Shown here: piece by piece, positions 1-11,580 of the stretch | Layout: the number at the start of each line of letters is the position of its first letter | Position numbering within the stretch: position 1 is the first letter of the stretch | Assembly: GCF_003573695.1 (NCBI RefSeq) | Contig: NC_039363.1 | Span: 158,498,406-158,562,405, forward strand | From: Papaver somniferum | Taxonomy: Eukaryota > Streptophyta > Magnoliopsida > Ranunculales > Papaveraceae | Length of the DNA stretch: 64,000 bases | Reading direction: 5' to 3' | The notes under the pieces: generated by a model | Seen by the model: the letters and a program-made list of their open reading frames with translations, nothing else | Databases searched by the model: none | Told to the model about the DNA's origin: nothing | Position numbers and translations under genes: made by a program

Positions 1-981
1 TGTAGATCTAAAGACGTCTTATGATAATCAATTGTTAACAGACTCCGTTATGTGCGTGATTGATCACAAGAGATTCAAGTTGATTTTCTGCAGGTGTTTA
101 TTGAAGATCTAAGAAGATTTGAAGACAAAGAAGACTTTGAAAATTTCTGATTTGGGTTCATAATCTTTGGTGTGCACAATACTTCTTTCGGTGAAAGAGG
201 ATCCAACTCTAATCGGTTTATCCTTGTGATATATTAGATTGATTAGTTGTATAGATCGACATCAATACAATTCTTTGTGATTAAAAGTATTGATTGCAAA
301 AACTTAACAATTACTTTGGTAGTTGATAATAAGATAGATCTAAGAACCTGACAAAGGAGTTTATTGAGATAAACAGAAGTGCCTTTTGTCGAACTCACAT
401 CACTTGGTTGAAAAGAGTTGATACCAAACAAATTTGTTGTTACTTTACTGTTTGGAATACGAACCAAATGAATTGTTCAAAGTACGTGACTTATTACAGG
501 TCGGAGGCGTGGAATACAGACAGAACTAGGTGAACTATAGGTTTAGTCGCTTGGTCTCAACTATACGAAGTTGGTTTGATTTTATATAGCAGCTTAATAC
601 TGAGAGTATTCAATTCCGGACAAGGTCCCGAGGTTTCTCTGCATTTGCGGTTTTCTCTTTAACAAAATCTTGTTGTTTCATTTACTTTTATTTTCCGCAG
701 TTATAATTGTTGTTGTTATAATTTAAAGTAAATTACACAAACGTTAATTCCTATTTACTTGATAAGTAATCCTATTGTGTTTGGTTAAGTCTGAACCTTT
801 TATCAAGTAAACATACTTCGTTCTTGTATTGTCTCGATCTCGTATCCATAGACGATCACACGAAGTGTGAACCGATTTTTTGTATTGTCTCGACTCACTC
901 CATAGACAATCACTTTCGGAGAAAGGACTTATAGGTGGAAAATTTTAGTTTGAGGTATATTTGGGTACCCTCGTCTTTTCA
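1..981 (+). mobile_element. SIRE-like Ty1/Copia LTR, 3' portion
   Basis: No long coding frame is seen. The stretch holding CTGCATTTGCGGTTTTCTC and a following TTTTCCGCA also occurs in the LTR at 11581-15485 (around 15240-15300), which marks it as the downstream half of a SIRE-type LTR of a different subfamily. The last bases are TTCA, consistent with a CA-ending LTR, and sequence homologous to the Ret-2 antisense ORF starts right after. The element therefore seems inserted in the Ret-1 aORF, with the rest of it lying left of the window. No target duplication can be tested because the other end is outside. Confidence 0.65.
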
Positions 982-3900
982 GTACTGAGGTGCCTAAGGT
1001 AGCTGAGCATACTGAGGTAACTGAGATAGAAGAGGTTGTTTCTGAGAATCTTCCCCCACCTCTGCCATATTATGAGTTATAAAGATTGAAATTGCTCGAC
1101 AAAGACAGCTATTCCGGCTGGTCCCTTGCTGAAATCTCCAAGTCTTTTCTCCTGCATAAGTTTGAGATTTCCTTTGTTGATGGTCCTGACGTTCTCACCG
1201 AGTATCTGATTCGGAGCTTTCCTTATGATAAGAACAACCTATTGATCAACGTTGGCCAATTGGCCGCAGGTATGCTCCTAACTTTGTATAGCATAAAGGA
1301 TCCCTTCTACTACGATGTTCTGTTCATCAGGGATGACCCTGTGAATAATACTCAGGTCCGAGGGGTGATGCAGTATTCTGGTAACTATTGGCGTGCCCTT
1401 CGTGAAAGTTGGTACCGCAGCAAGGGTACGACTACTCTAAAATTTTACGACCCTTTTGATCCTGGGAGTTCTAAGTAGGAGGATTACACCCCTGCCAACT
1501 TCAATGCCACTTATGCTAATGCCATTCAGAAAAGAATTCTTCTTCCTTGGTGTGTTGGTCCACGCCACATTCACGTTTCTTCCAAGAAGATTAGGGAACG
1601 CAATATCCTTCGTTTGTTGGAAGAGATTGACAAGACTGGGTTAAATGTTATCCCTTACTCTGCTAGGCTTTTCTTGGAAAAGTATGATCGTATTCGTCTT
1701 GATCATGATAATCGTTGGGAACGTACTTCTCTTCGTGTGGTTGGTCCTTGGGCCTACGAATTTACTACCGCAAATCCCAACATTCCTCGTAGAGCTTCGA
1801 CTCTGCTTTCTAAATATGATGGGTATCAGCCGTGGGTTTTTAACCCCGCCGCTTCTGATGAGGTAAGATTCATTGGATTTGCTTCAGTTTTTCCATCTTT
1901 GCTATTTAGCCTTTTGCTAAGTGTTTTGAAGCTTCTCTTTTTGTAGACTGACCCTTCTTATTCTGCTGGGAGTGCTCCTGGTTCTGCTGGTAATTCTGTA
2001 GATACTCGGACAAGGAAAAGGAGGGCTTCGATTGAAGCAACTAAGTTAACACCTGCGGAGGTAAGAATTATAACCCTACCTTAGTATTTTTAGATATCTT
2101 AGTATTTTTCCCCTAATCCTTAGCTTATGCATGTGTTCTTGTACAGTCTTCCAAGAAGAAATACAATTTGAAAGATGTGATTGATGTTGAAGAATCTGAT
2201 GAGGATCCCAAGGTTGTTGAAGAGGAACCTGATGATGAGGACATGGAGGATGTTGAGGATACTGCCCTTAGTCCTCATTTAGAGGATATTAAGGAAGATT
2301 TTTCAAAAGAAGGTCCTAGTCACGTTCGTGGTAGTTCTGTTGAAGGTGATAATCTTCATGTTGGAAATAGATCTTTGCTGATGAGCCAAGTGAGTTCTCA
2401 CGTGGCTGTGATCCTGACTCCTTTGTTGAAGGTGCCTCAATTTTCTGCCCCGAGTGATATGTAACATGTTGCTTTGGCTGTCACTAGTGCTACGGTGTTG
2501 TCTTCTAAGGGACCTCCGTCCTCTCCTGCCACTTCGCGTCATTCAAGCGGTTCGTTCACGAAGGGTGCATTTCCAGTAGTAAGGGTTGGCAGTTCGGATT
2601 CTCAGCCGAAGAAGAAGGTTGTGATTTCTCTTGGTAGCTTCTCCTTCAATTCTACGCCCACTTCATTGGGAAGTGCTCAATCTGTTTCTACTGCCCCTGT
2701 TAGCAAGTTTGTTGGGCCACCGCCTTCGTCACCTGATTGGACCGTCCTGGTTAATCTTCCTTCTGCCGGTGACATGAATTTAGGTGGTTCTTCTAGCCAG
2801 GTACTTGCTTCTGTTCCCAGCTCTTCCACCATGCCATCTTTTCGTCGTGGTGAGGATCAAGAATTGATACCTCATGCTCGCTCTCAAGAAACTGGTGGGG
2901 TGTTTACTCATCTTGGGAAAGGTAAGTCACCTGAAAATTTGAGCCTTGGGAGATCTGACGATGCCATCCTTGAAGCCATACTCTGGGATTCTAAGGGTCC
3001 TTTTTCTGCTGAGGTTGATTGTCATCAGTTGAACGATTCTTTGGAGATTGCTTCAAAACTGGATACTCTGACGGCTCAGTATCAAGTGGCTAAGGACATA
3101 TTCTTTGATCCAGACTGCCTTCGTTCTAGCCAGAGATTTGGCGAAATCCGTAGGGGTAGCATCCAAGAGATGGATACTTTCATGGATACATATGCTGACT
3201 TCCTTCCTCGTCTTTCCTTGTTCTCGGTAAACGTCTATTCTTCCACTTTTTTTGCGTTGCTTTGACCTTTTTTCATTCTTATGCTCTGTTTTTTTGCAGC
3301 TTCGCAAGCAAATCGATGTTAGATTTACTTTGTTCAAGTTATATAGAGCTAAGTGTACTCACTTGAGTACTCTTTTGGAGCGTGCTCGCCAAGATTATGC
3401 CTTCGTTAATGCGAAGCAGTCTTCTTCAGGTGATGTTTCTTCTTCTGCTAAGGTAACTTTGTTGGAGAATGAGCTGAGAAAGACTCAAACGTCCTTAGAA
3501 GCTTGTTTACTGGCTCTTAATAAAGCCAATGATGATACAAAGGTTGATGAAGAGGACGCAAAGTGGTTGACTCTGCTTTGGCTTATGAATCCTCCAAATT
3601 TGTAGGTTCCTTCTTTCTCCCTTTTAGTTTCTTTTTCATTTTTGTCTGGTAGCATGGTCCTGAGAGTACCTACGCCTGCCATTTGGTAGCTTCAGTGATC
3701 TTAGACACCTCCAGGATTTGGTATTATCAAGTTGGCCTCCAAGTTGGCCAAGTTGGCCTCCAATTTTGGTATTATCAGAAGAAGTCTGATAGGTTAATGA
3801 ACACGATTGTTCATAATGAGTCCCAAATATCCCTTGAGTCTGCTCATAACTCAGACCTTGTGAAGAAGATGGCTCTCCTTCGTAAATAGTTTGATGAAAC

Positions 3901-4690
3901 CCTTAAGTGGAAAGAGGATCTCATATTAAAGAAAAATGAGCATAGTGCCTTAGTTGAAAAACGTCTCTCGGCTCAAGAGATTATCCGCAAAAATCATCAT
4001 GCGGACTTTGCAGATGCCTGCGCTTCCTTAACTAAAGTTACCGTCGAATGTAGCGTAATATCCTCTGAGGTTCGTTCCCCTAAGTACAAACATAGTGAGT
4101 TTTCTTCAGTGCTCCCTTCCTCATCCCATGCATCTATAGTCAAAAGGTTGGAGGAGTTAGAGGAGGTTTACCGAGCATTATCCTCCGAGAATGCTTCGCT
4201 CCTGATAGATGTCGAAGGTCTCCAGACAGAACGTGATTATTTGGCTGAGGATCTTATTACTTCTAAGGAAGATCTTTTCGAGGCTGAGCGTAGTTAAGAA
4301 GATTCCCTTAGCCACGCCGGAGGTAGCGTAGGTTTTTTTCTTCCTCCGCTATGCCACTCATCCGTTGTATGTCCTCAGGTCTCCAGGAAGAACTCATAGG
4401 TATGAATGCCAAGGTCAGTCACCTTGAGGATCAAGTATCTTCGTTAGAGATATCTCGTCAGTTTGATGTTGTTTCAAAGTTCAAGGCCGAGGCACTTCAG
4501 CAAGCCAATAACTAGCTAAGTGCTCAGATGATGGAGCTTTGCCAGAAATCAACTTCTGATTTAGAGGCTCAGGCTTCGCGGATGAAGGTGGAATACGAGC
4601 ATCAGCTATTGATTATGTCAATAACGCCTTTTCTGAAGCTGGACGCCAAGATGATTGAGTTGTCTTTGATCGTCTCCCTTACCCTTGATT
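982..4690 (+). pseudogene. Ret-1 antisense ORF (aORF), degenerate, multi-exon
   Basis: Homologous to the Ret-2 aORF at about 41067-44870. The first region reads LDKDSYSGWSLAEISKSF and later NYWRALRESWYRSKG, matching Ret-2 closely. GT-AG introns lie at 1863-1946, 2061-2146 and 3227-3299, at the same places as in Ret-2, and another donor is near 3602. The middle exon is acidic, then Ser/Pro-rich; the end (3300-4690) is predicted coiled coil. Defects: an in-frame TAA at 1080-1082, a TAG near 1474, and further stops around 3887, 4294 and 4513. The position, antisense between pol and 3' LTR, is that reported for extra ORFs of Tat-lineage elements. Its biochemical role is unknown, and I see no recognisable catalytic domain. 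Confidence 0.75.
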
Positions 4691-5440
4691 CTATCTTTTG
4701 AACTCTGTTTAAGTAAACTTCTTTCTGTTGTTTATGTCCTCAGCTGAGGTATCCTCTTTAGCTGAGATGTCTCCGCTCTTTGAAACAACGTCTTATGGTT
4801 GCTTGAACCTTCATGTTATCGCCATGCAGCTTTTTAAGAAACATTAGACATATTTTGGTAAAATTATTATTTCACCAATATTTTTGCATGAATTTTTCGT
4901 TTAGACGTAATGTGTCTAACCGGTCACACAATCAAGTTATCAGAAGGTGCTAAGGTATGTTTAACCTTTGGTGGAACATTTAACGTCCTACCAGGATATC
5001 CTTTGGACATAAGGTACCATGGTGGCGAGGATCCCTACGTGGACAATAATTTTCCTGTAACCCCACGCGTTCAGTGCGAAGGATGCTTTACTTCGATAGG
5101 GTATCTCTATAGGGGATATCTTATCTTTTCTTATGCCTCATGGAAGGATCCGTCGCCCCGAGGATCCGAGATTGACATATGCACAGTTATGCCTTGCCTT
5201 GCCTCATCGTCACTCCTGACGGTGGGTGTCTATTCTAATCCAATGTATATCAATTAAAGTTATATTAGTAATTAAATCTTCTTTCATTGATTAGTAAGGT
5301 TTATAATACCTTCTTTCCAGGGACAGAACATGGTAGGCTATCGCATATACCTTTCTTCTCCTGATTTAATCACCATTCTATTACGGGTAGTACTTTTTTA
5401 AGTACATCGTATTCCAAGGGTGTTGTTGCACTTATTTTTC
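4691..5440. other. Ret-1 spacer between aORF and integrase tail
   Basis: Non-coding region similar to 44871-45600 of Ret-2 (shared text includes GGTATCTCTATAGGGGATAT). A frame at 4910-5257 has no counterpart of known function, and the matching Ret-2 frame differs in sequence and length, so I do not call a gene. Confidence 0.55.
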
Positions 5441-5620
5441 TGTGGTTCTTAGGTAATAAGATCCTTTCCCAGCGATGTCGTGTATGATGTAGGGTCCATC
5501 TCGTGTTGGAGCTAGTTTTCCCCACTCATTCTTCTTTTGACGCGGTGGTATCTGACGTAGTACGTATTCCTCGACAACAAAGTTCCGAGGGATGACCTTC
5601 TTGTTGTATTTCCAGGGTTT
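5441..5620 (-). pseudogene. Integrase C-terminal remnant of Ret-1
   Basis: The text around 5480-5620 (GCGATGTCGTGTATGAT and following) corresponds to 45640-45770 in Ret-2, the C-terminal part of the integrase reading frame. At about 5620 the sequence switches abruptly to gag (equivalent to about 50385 in Ret-2). This marks an internal deletion that removed roughly 4.6 kb of pol relative to Ret-2. Confidence 0.6.
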
Positions 5621-6768
5621 CTATAGCTAAAGAAAATAGTCTATCTAAACATGCCTTCATATACTTGTTGTACATGTATGTCTCCAAGAACACAGTAGAC
5701 AATTGCTCAAAAGAGTCAATTTAATTTGCTGGTAGGTTATCATACCACGCCAATGATGATCCCGCCAAGCTTGCAGGAAAGTACCTACAGAGTACCACCT
5801 CATCTCTTTCCCAATGGGCAAGGACACGAGTATAGTACCATAAGTGAGCTGCGGGATCTGAGGTACCATTGTATGCCTGAAACATAGGTACCGGGCATTT
5901 CGCCGGGATGGGCTCCCTCAAAATGCGGAAGGACGACAGGGAGTTGTTGCTTCTTGGAGTACCTCCTCTAGACTTGCGCCTGCGTGGACAGTCTTCAATC
6001 CTTGTATTTCTTTCCACATCTTCTCCATTTGCTCCGTGACCATTTCCACATTATGAGCATCTATTGAAAGTGTCTCATCATAATAAGACTGAGAGAGCTT
6101 ATGAGTTGGATCCACCTCATTTGGGTCGTGCCTTGTTTTCCTAGCTCCCCATGGTGGGTTAGCTCTTGGTGGGTTGAGACCACCCCTTCGTTGTCCTGAG
6201 ATGGCTCCCTAATCACGCCTCTGCAAAGGAGGGTGAGTTTTGGAACCTTCGATCTTCCATTATATTAAATATTTTAGGTCCTGGTTTTCTTGAGCCATCA
6301 CATGCATTGCATCCTCATGCTCCTTATTGTGTAGTAGCAGAGATGCTACCTGCGTTGCCATTTGTTCTTCATTGTGGATTCCACCACCTTGAGGAGTGCT
6401 ATCAGCCGGATATTTAGAGTCATCCACTCCTTCTTCGATTACCGGAGCATCTGGATCAATCTGGATTGGTGTTAGGTTTCCCAACCCTCGTCGAGTAGGA
6501 AATAAGGTCCTGGGTAACCCTTTGTTAACCGTAGGTGGTTCGTAGCACAAGCGGGTTCCGGTAACGGCATGTCGTAAGGTGGTTGTGCTCCAGATGTTTT
6601 CCCCATTCCTTCAGCAGGAATAGGTGCCATGTTAGCACCCGCTCTTCTTTCTAATTCGCTTTGACCGTCTTCTGCTTCGCTTCTTTGATTCGTTCGAGAC
6701 GGGTTTTGAGATCTTCCTCTTGTAACGGCGGGTCGTGAACTTGATGGTACGTCACTTGGTTTCTACAT
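5621..6768 (-). pseudogene. Ty3 gag remnant of Ret-1
   Basis: Minus-strand fragments read REPIPAKCPVPMFQAYNGTS and SLAWYDNLPAN, the conserved part of plant Ty3 gag (retrotrans_gag family), nearly identical to Ret-2 at 50365-50685. The presumed start ATG (6766-6768) is followed at once by TAG (6763-6765) where Ret-2 has CAA, and several frameshifts follow. Gag would form the particle that packages element RNA; this copy cannot be translated whole. It ends at the deletion junction near 5620. Confidence 0.75.
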
Positions 6769-7349
6769 GTCTTCCGATTTGGTTATCCTGAGATCACAGA
6801 GAAAAATGACAAAGTCCGCTACTTGGATGCCTTCGTTAAAGTATCAATTAATGATCCGACATAGAAGACGGCTAAGCAACTTTTTCAGAAAAAAGGACAA
6901 AAATGATGTTTGAAAAGATGGGTATTTAATTTTTTATGACACCCTTGGAAAAAACAACATTAAATGTTGAAAACAATTGAAAAAAAGGTGTCGGATCCAC
7001 AAAGATTTGAGGGTATGAAATGCTTTTTAAGATTTATTCTCCTTAAATTCTCACTGAGATTCCCTAGTGTTCAGAGATACCCATATCCAAAGGATACGTT
7101 GTCGAATAAGGTTGTTTAGTACAAAACAAAAGTTTTGACGTTTTTTGGACACGTATTTGAAGAAAACTTTGTAGATCTGTAAATTTGCAAATCTTTAAAA
7201 GCTATGAACTCAAAGAACTTATATAAACAAAAGATGGACGGATCACTAGAAAGTGAGATCCACCCTTGTTGTTTTCAGATATCTTCGTCAAGGAAGATCT
7301 GTAAGTAAATAAATGTAAAGGAACATAAAAACTCAAGTTGGTGAGCAAT
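6769..7349 (-). other. Ret-1 untranslated leader
   Basis: AT-rich sequence between gag and PBS, matching 51530-52108 of Ret-2 in order and partly in sequence. The ORFs in it (for example 7202-7480) are not conserved as proteins. No other feature seen. Confidence 0.55.
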
Positions 7350-7363
7350 CCTTCTAGCGCCAA
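7350..7363 (-). promoter_or_regulatory. Primer-binding site of Ret-1
   Basis: On the minus strand TTGGCGCTAGAAG directly follows the LTR, and the same motif follows the Ret-2 5' LTR. A PBS starting TGG pairs with a tRNA 3' CCA end and primes minus-strand DNA synthesis. Which tRNA is used I cannot state. Confidence 0.7.
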
Positions 7364-8264
7364 ACTGCGACTACTAATTTTCCCATAGTCTACGTAATAT
7401 ACGCAGCTCAGAGAATCTGATGCTAAGTAGTAATAATGTCTCAATTGAACTGATAATGCTAAGTAATAAAAGGTACTCAAGATAACAATAATAACGAAGA
7501 AATCAAATGTAAAGTAAATGCTACTAAGTTATCACGAGACACAAGAGATTACATGGTTCGACTTTCGTCTACGTCCACGGGGTAATGAGTGATTGTTTAT
7601 ATTAAGTTTAGGTTGTTACAAAGATCTTAAATGCTTCCCAAAATAATAGAGAGAACTCAAGTTGTAGTAAATAACTAAATTCTAAACATTGAAAAGGTAT
7701 AAGCTTAAGACTATATCTTCTCTCCTGGGTATTGAATGCCTTTCTTTGTTGGTGAAGCTTGGTATTTTTATCCCCTTCTGCTCTATATATATCTTTGCTA
7801 TCTTTGGGTCCATCGTACCCTGATATATCTTTCGTACAAATAGTACCTTCGGTTACCGCAAGCTTTCTCCAGTCGAACTCTGCCACCTCAGCTGACCCAC
7901 GTTCCTTTGGGAACTATCTAGCCTCAGTACAGATTGTACCTTCGTTCACCGCGAGCCTTCGCCATTCAACTATGCCATCTCACCTCTCTCCACGTGCCTT
8001 GGTGAAGCGTGCAGATAAGGGTTCGCCTCATTAAATGCTGATTGGATATGTCAGCTACCTCTGTCCCTTCGCCAGCTGTCATCTTCCTAGACTAGGGTTA
8101 CTTTACCATATAAGCTGTCGAGGTATGCTTCCTCGAGATGGGATAAAGTGGATCCGGAAGGTACCTGCTGTTCCTCAGACTCCTGTCTATCGCGCGGGCT
8201 ACACAACTATCTTGTATGCGGCCACTAAAATCGTGACACGTGCTCCATAGAATATTGGTATTCA
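7364..8264 (-). mobile_element. 5' LTR of Ret-1
   Basis: About 900 bp, homologous to the two Ret-2 LTRs (39453-40352 and 52123-53013). On the minus strand it starts TGAATACCAATATTCTATGG and ends at the PBS. A TATA-like stretch lies near 7764-7790 (minus), at the place where Ret-2 has CTATAAATAC. The ORFs inside are shared LTR reading frames, not genes. Confidence 0.85.
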
Positions 8265-8367
8265 CAGCTACGATGTGGTCCTCTTTATCCATAATCTGTG
8301 TCAATATTATAATATAATTCCTTTTCAGCGACATCTTATTCTAAAATCTATTTACTTAAAACCAATA

Positions 8368-8469
8368 CAAATAATATAATGTGATTCCCGTTCTTCTTAT
8401 GGTTTTGGGAGTAATCAAAGCAAATAATATATTGTGATTCCCGTTCTTCTTATGATTTTGGGAGTAATA
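8368..8469. repeat. Two-copy tandem repeat, about 53-bp period
   Basis: The unit beginning CAAATAATAT and containing TGATTCCCGTTCTTCTTATG is present at about 8368-8415 and again at 8421-8468, with two or three differences. It lies in the unassigned gap right of Ret-1. Confidence 0.85.
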
Positions 8470-8758
8470 ACAGCTCAGAAGTGTCACATTGGTGGTAGAA
8501 TGGAGGACCCAGGAACATAACGTCTATGTATTTAAGTTGCTCACATCTCGGGCATAGACTATTGCAGGATACTTGGCCATCACATCACAACATCCCCGTA
8601 ACTTGTAATTGGCTTTGAAGTAGTCCGTCCATCATCTTCTCCGGTACCCTGTAAAAAAATCAAACTTTATGTCCATCTTCTTCTCCGACACCCATGAGAC
8701 TCACTTAATCAACGTTCTATTCTGATTTAGTGAACGAAGGGCAACTATAATATATATT
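8470..8758. other. Unassigned gap
   Basis: No recognised element. On the minus strand there is a splice-acceptor-like TTTTTTTACAG at about 8652 followed by some 60 bases open in one frame, but it soon meets stops and I cannot identify it. Confidence 0.4.
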
Positions 8759-9088
8759 AAGGCTTAGTTAGGTATCGTTGCAGTTTTTGTAAAAGCACTT
8801 TTTTGTTGTGCGTTGTTGTGTTGTGCTGTGAGAAAAAAACAATTAGACATTTGGTAAAATATTAATGAAAGTTAAAGCTGATTAAAAATCAATCAAAGTG
8901 TGTTTGCCAAAATATCAGATTCAACCATTGTTGTTATAGCAAATGACAAAAACATACATATTTCTGAAAATATTTATTGGGTTTAAAAACAATCAATTTT
9001 TCTACTATTAAATATAAATATATAGTATTAAATTTACTAATTCTCATTATTATTATGATTGTTAAAAAGAGTTATTTTACTTAACCAC

Positions 9089-9175
<87 letters not shown>

Positions 9176-9240
9176 CAAACAAAAAATATTATTTTTATTT
9201 GACAAAAAAAAAAAACTTAAAGTTTTTTTTTTAAAAAACT
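8759..9240. mobile_element. hAT-like MITE remnant (one end)
   Basis: The start GGCTTAGTTAGGTATCG followed by TTTGTAAAAGCACTTTTTT and a TGTTGTG-rich segment resembles terminal regions of plant hAT-type MITEs. Sequence then becomes A/T-rich and runs into the TA repeat. I find no matching inverted end, so only one half is supported. Confidence 0.4.
9094..9172. repeat. (TA)n microsatellite, about 78 bp
   Basis: Uninterrupted alternating T and A, the longest simple repeat in the window. Shorter TA runs occur at about 37540-37560 and 53610-53625. Confidence 0.97.
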
Positions 9241-11016
9241 AATCATCTTCGGTTACAAGAGAATTGGATGATATTCGAGCAACAAGCTGAGCCCCAATCC
9301 CTTTTTGAATAACAACCACAATCATATGAAAAACGAAATTAGCTACTCTCTTATTGAAGTCATGGCTAGCTATGCAAGACCGTACTCTTTTCATGAATAC
9401 AACCATGTCTCCCCCAAGTTCCCCGAGCGTAGTAAAGCCCAAAACACCCAAACCATAACCCTGTGTGCTGCATTTATCAAGATATTTTTTGTACTTACAA
9501 TAAAAAACATTAGAGATAGCACGACCAGGTACAAATTTAGATACACCACCACCAGCAAAGGGGAAACCCCAGTAACATTAAAGCATATTTCTTGGCCATT
9601 CTCCCAGTTATAAACCATGAGATCATCATGTCTTAATGCAGACCCATCATCAGCTAGAAGCCCCAAAGCAACTTCCTTCCTGGAAGGTACACCATCTCAG
9701 AAACATGCATCATCCAAAATATCACGCAATAAATCATGACGAAACTTCAACAAAACATATTTAACACAATGTATGGCATGATCCACGTATATGTCTGTCT
9801 CGTCTTTGCAACAGGAACAAACACTACCCTCATCGAAAAGAGGGATACCCAACTGATAACATAACACTGAAGCAAACTAACGCGACCCAATGTTTTGATT
9901 CAGCCCACTGATGAGAATTTCCATGAGGTAAGCTTGAGCATGTTTTAGCTTGTTGAAGTACCATAGAACCAAATCACTCTCAGTCATCGAATATTTCATT
10001 GCATTGAAGTAAGGAAATTCCAAGGTTCTCATTAGATGGGGGACAGTATCAACGGTGCTGAAAGAAGAAGGGAGGGAGCCACAAAACTGAATATAACTGT
10101 AAGCGCACGCTGGAAAGTGGAACTAGTGCCAGAAATAGGAGATTTCCTCAAGATGATGTCTTACAAGTTTTTTTTATCCTATAATGCCATAAAACAGTAA
10201 TGAGTCGTTTCCTCCATCGTATACAGGCCCAGACCCCATCTCTGAGAGGTAAAGTAACTAGGCGCTATTAGAGAGGCCCAAATCCAGGTTCGTCTAAAGT
10301 TATAAAAGATCGAAGGTATTTAAACAAGTAGGAATTATACCTCGACTGATCTTGACGTACAGCTTCCGGACAAGTCGTGTGCATGGCAAAAAAAACCGAG
10401 AAACACCTATGCAACTTCTCAAAAGTAGCAACTCGCACAGAGGGTCTCGGAGTTTGCGAACTGATTCCATTAGAGTTATAGTTTTATCCGCCCTATTCAA
10501 TACCATCTGAGAACTAAACTGCAAGTCCTGACTGACAAGAGCCCATAGGAGCTTAACCCCAACGACTGGCCTGTCAATCTCATTCGGGAAAACTCTATGC
10601 TCTAAACTGCGAGGATCCGTGGTATGCCAGTAGACTGCAGTCTTGGATATGTTCATCTGCAAACCCCTAGAAACCCCTTCTTCCTGGATAATAGAAAGAT
10701 CCTTAGAGACCTCAAAAGTGTCACCAATTAGGGTGACATTATCAAAGTACCAGGCTAGTAAGTCTAGGTTGCATCAACTGTCTATCTTGCGCACAAGAGG
10801 ATGAAGGGCAAGAGAAAAATGTAAAGGTCCAAGGGGATCACCCTGTTGAACCCTTTGCGCTGAAGCTAAGGCATTGTCTCTGTAATATAAACGATATGGT
10901 TTTGCGTAACAAAACTCAACCCACTTGGAAATAGCTGGGCAAACATTCCTTGCTTCAGTGATCATTGTAGTTCTGTCAATTAAATTGAAAGCATTACTGA
11001 AATCTACAAGTACCAT
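9239..11016 (-). pseudogene. Non-LTR (LINE-type) reverse transcriptase remnant
   Basis: Reading leftward from 11016: VDFSNAFNLIDR and VQQGDPLGPLHFSLALHPLV (10774-11016) are RT palm motifs. Then follows WYFDNVTLIGD near 10735-10775, where the YxDD catalytic box should be. Next come ISKTAVYW and LRDPLCELLLLRSCIGVSRF (10300-10662), then a C-terminal part at 9239-9666. The order suits a non-LTR RT, with the YxDD box reading YFDN so one catalytic Asp is lost. Many stops and frameshifts. The N-terminal part is missing because a CACTA end starts at 11018. No endonuclease or poly(A) end is visible. Confidence 0.7.
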
Positions 11017-11017
11017 T

Positions 11018-11345
11018 CACTACACCAAAATAGCCTTTTTGTGACGTTTATAAACGTTGCGTAGAATTTGTGCAACGGTAATAAGTGTTGGCAAAACGAC
11101 ATTGCGCATTCGTGTGCAACGAAAGTCATCCGCTGCGCAATAGGTTATGCAATGCTTTATTTTTCCTATTGTGCAACGTATATACTAATTTGTGCAACGG
11201 TTATTATTATTAGAAAAACACATTGGTGGGTCCCATCTTGGATTTTTGTCAACGTTTTATTTGTTTGATTGCAGTTATATCCGTTGCTCATTTTAGGTGA
11301 TTTGTGCAACGCGTGTTTTTCCTACGTTTATATCCGTTGCAAAAA
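11018..11345 (+). mobile_element. CACTA transposon end with subterminal repeats
   Basis: Starts CACTACACCAAAATAGCC, the terminal signature of plant CACTA (En/Spm) elements. It is followed by many direct and inverted copies of GTGCAACG (for example near 11070, 11110, 11170, 11195, 11305), as expected for transposase-binding subterminal repeats. The first base lies two bases from the RT ORF above, with ATT (11015-11017) as a possible 3-bp target duplication. No matching inverted end is found, so the element is truncated. Confidence 0.75.
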
Positions 11346-11580
11346 AAATTCAGATCAAAAAAATAAGTTGTCGCCGACTATAATTCTGACAGATTTCTAT
11401 TGATTATGCACCTGAATATATACTGATTCTGCACCTAGATATACCACTCAAGATATGTCTGCACATATTACAACAAACGTAAGACATTTGATTGAAAATC
11501 ATCATCAAGAACATTATCAACATTTGATTAATCAAATTTTACAAAGAGAATTATAAATACTAATTGAAGCATGTAATAGA
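11346..11580. other. Unassigned, AT-rich
   Basis: Between the CACTA subterminal repeats and the SIRE LTR. Could be CACTA interior or older sequence; no ORF or repeat recognised. Confidence 0.4.

Larger units (their letters stand above)
982..8264 (-). mobile_element. Ret-1: pol-deleted Tat/Retand-like Ty3 element
   Basis: On the minus strand the order is 5' LTR (7364-8264), PBS, leader, gag remnant (about 6768-5621), a short integrase tail (about 5620-5440), spacer, then an antisense multi-exon ORF on the plus strand (982-4690). It is collinear with Ret-2 (39453-53013) except that most of integrase and all of RNase H, RT and protease are missing. The aORF 5' end and the 3' LTR are cut off by the SIRE LTR at 981/982. 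It is a non-autonomous deletion derivative that would have needed enzymes from a relative such as Ret-2. Confidence 0.8.

Noticed and set aside
4910..5257. 115-aa ORF between aORF and integrase tail in Ret-1
   Set aside because: The matching region of Ret-2 (44961-45356) has a different start and diverging frame; treated as spacer.
8520..8652. Possible minus-strand exon after a splice-acceptor-like site
   Set aside because: Stops after about 20 codons in the best frame; no family recognised.
11068..11268. Cys-rich 66-aa ORF in the CACTA end
   Set aside because: Cysteine richness comes from repeated GTGCAACG motifs.
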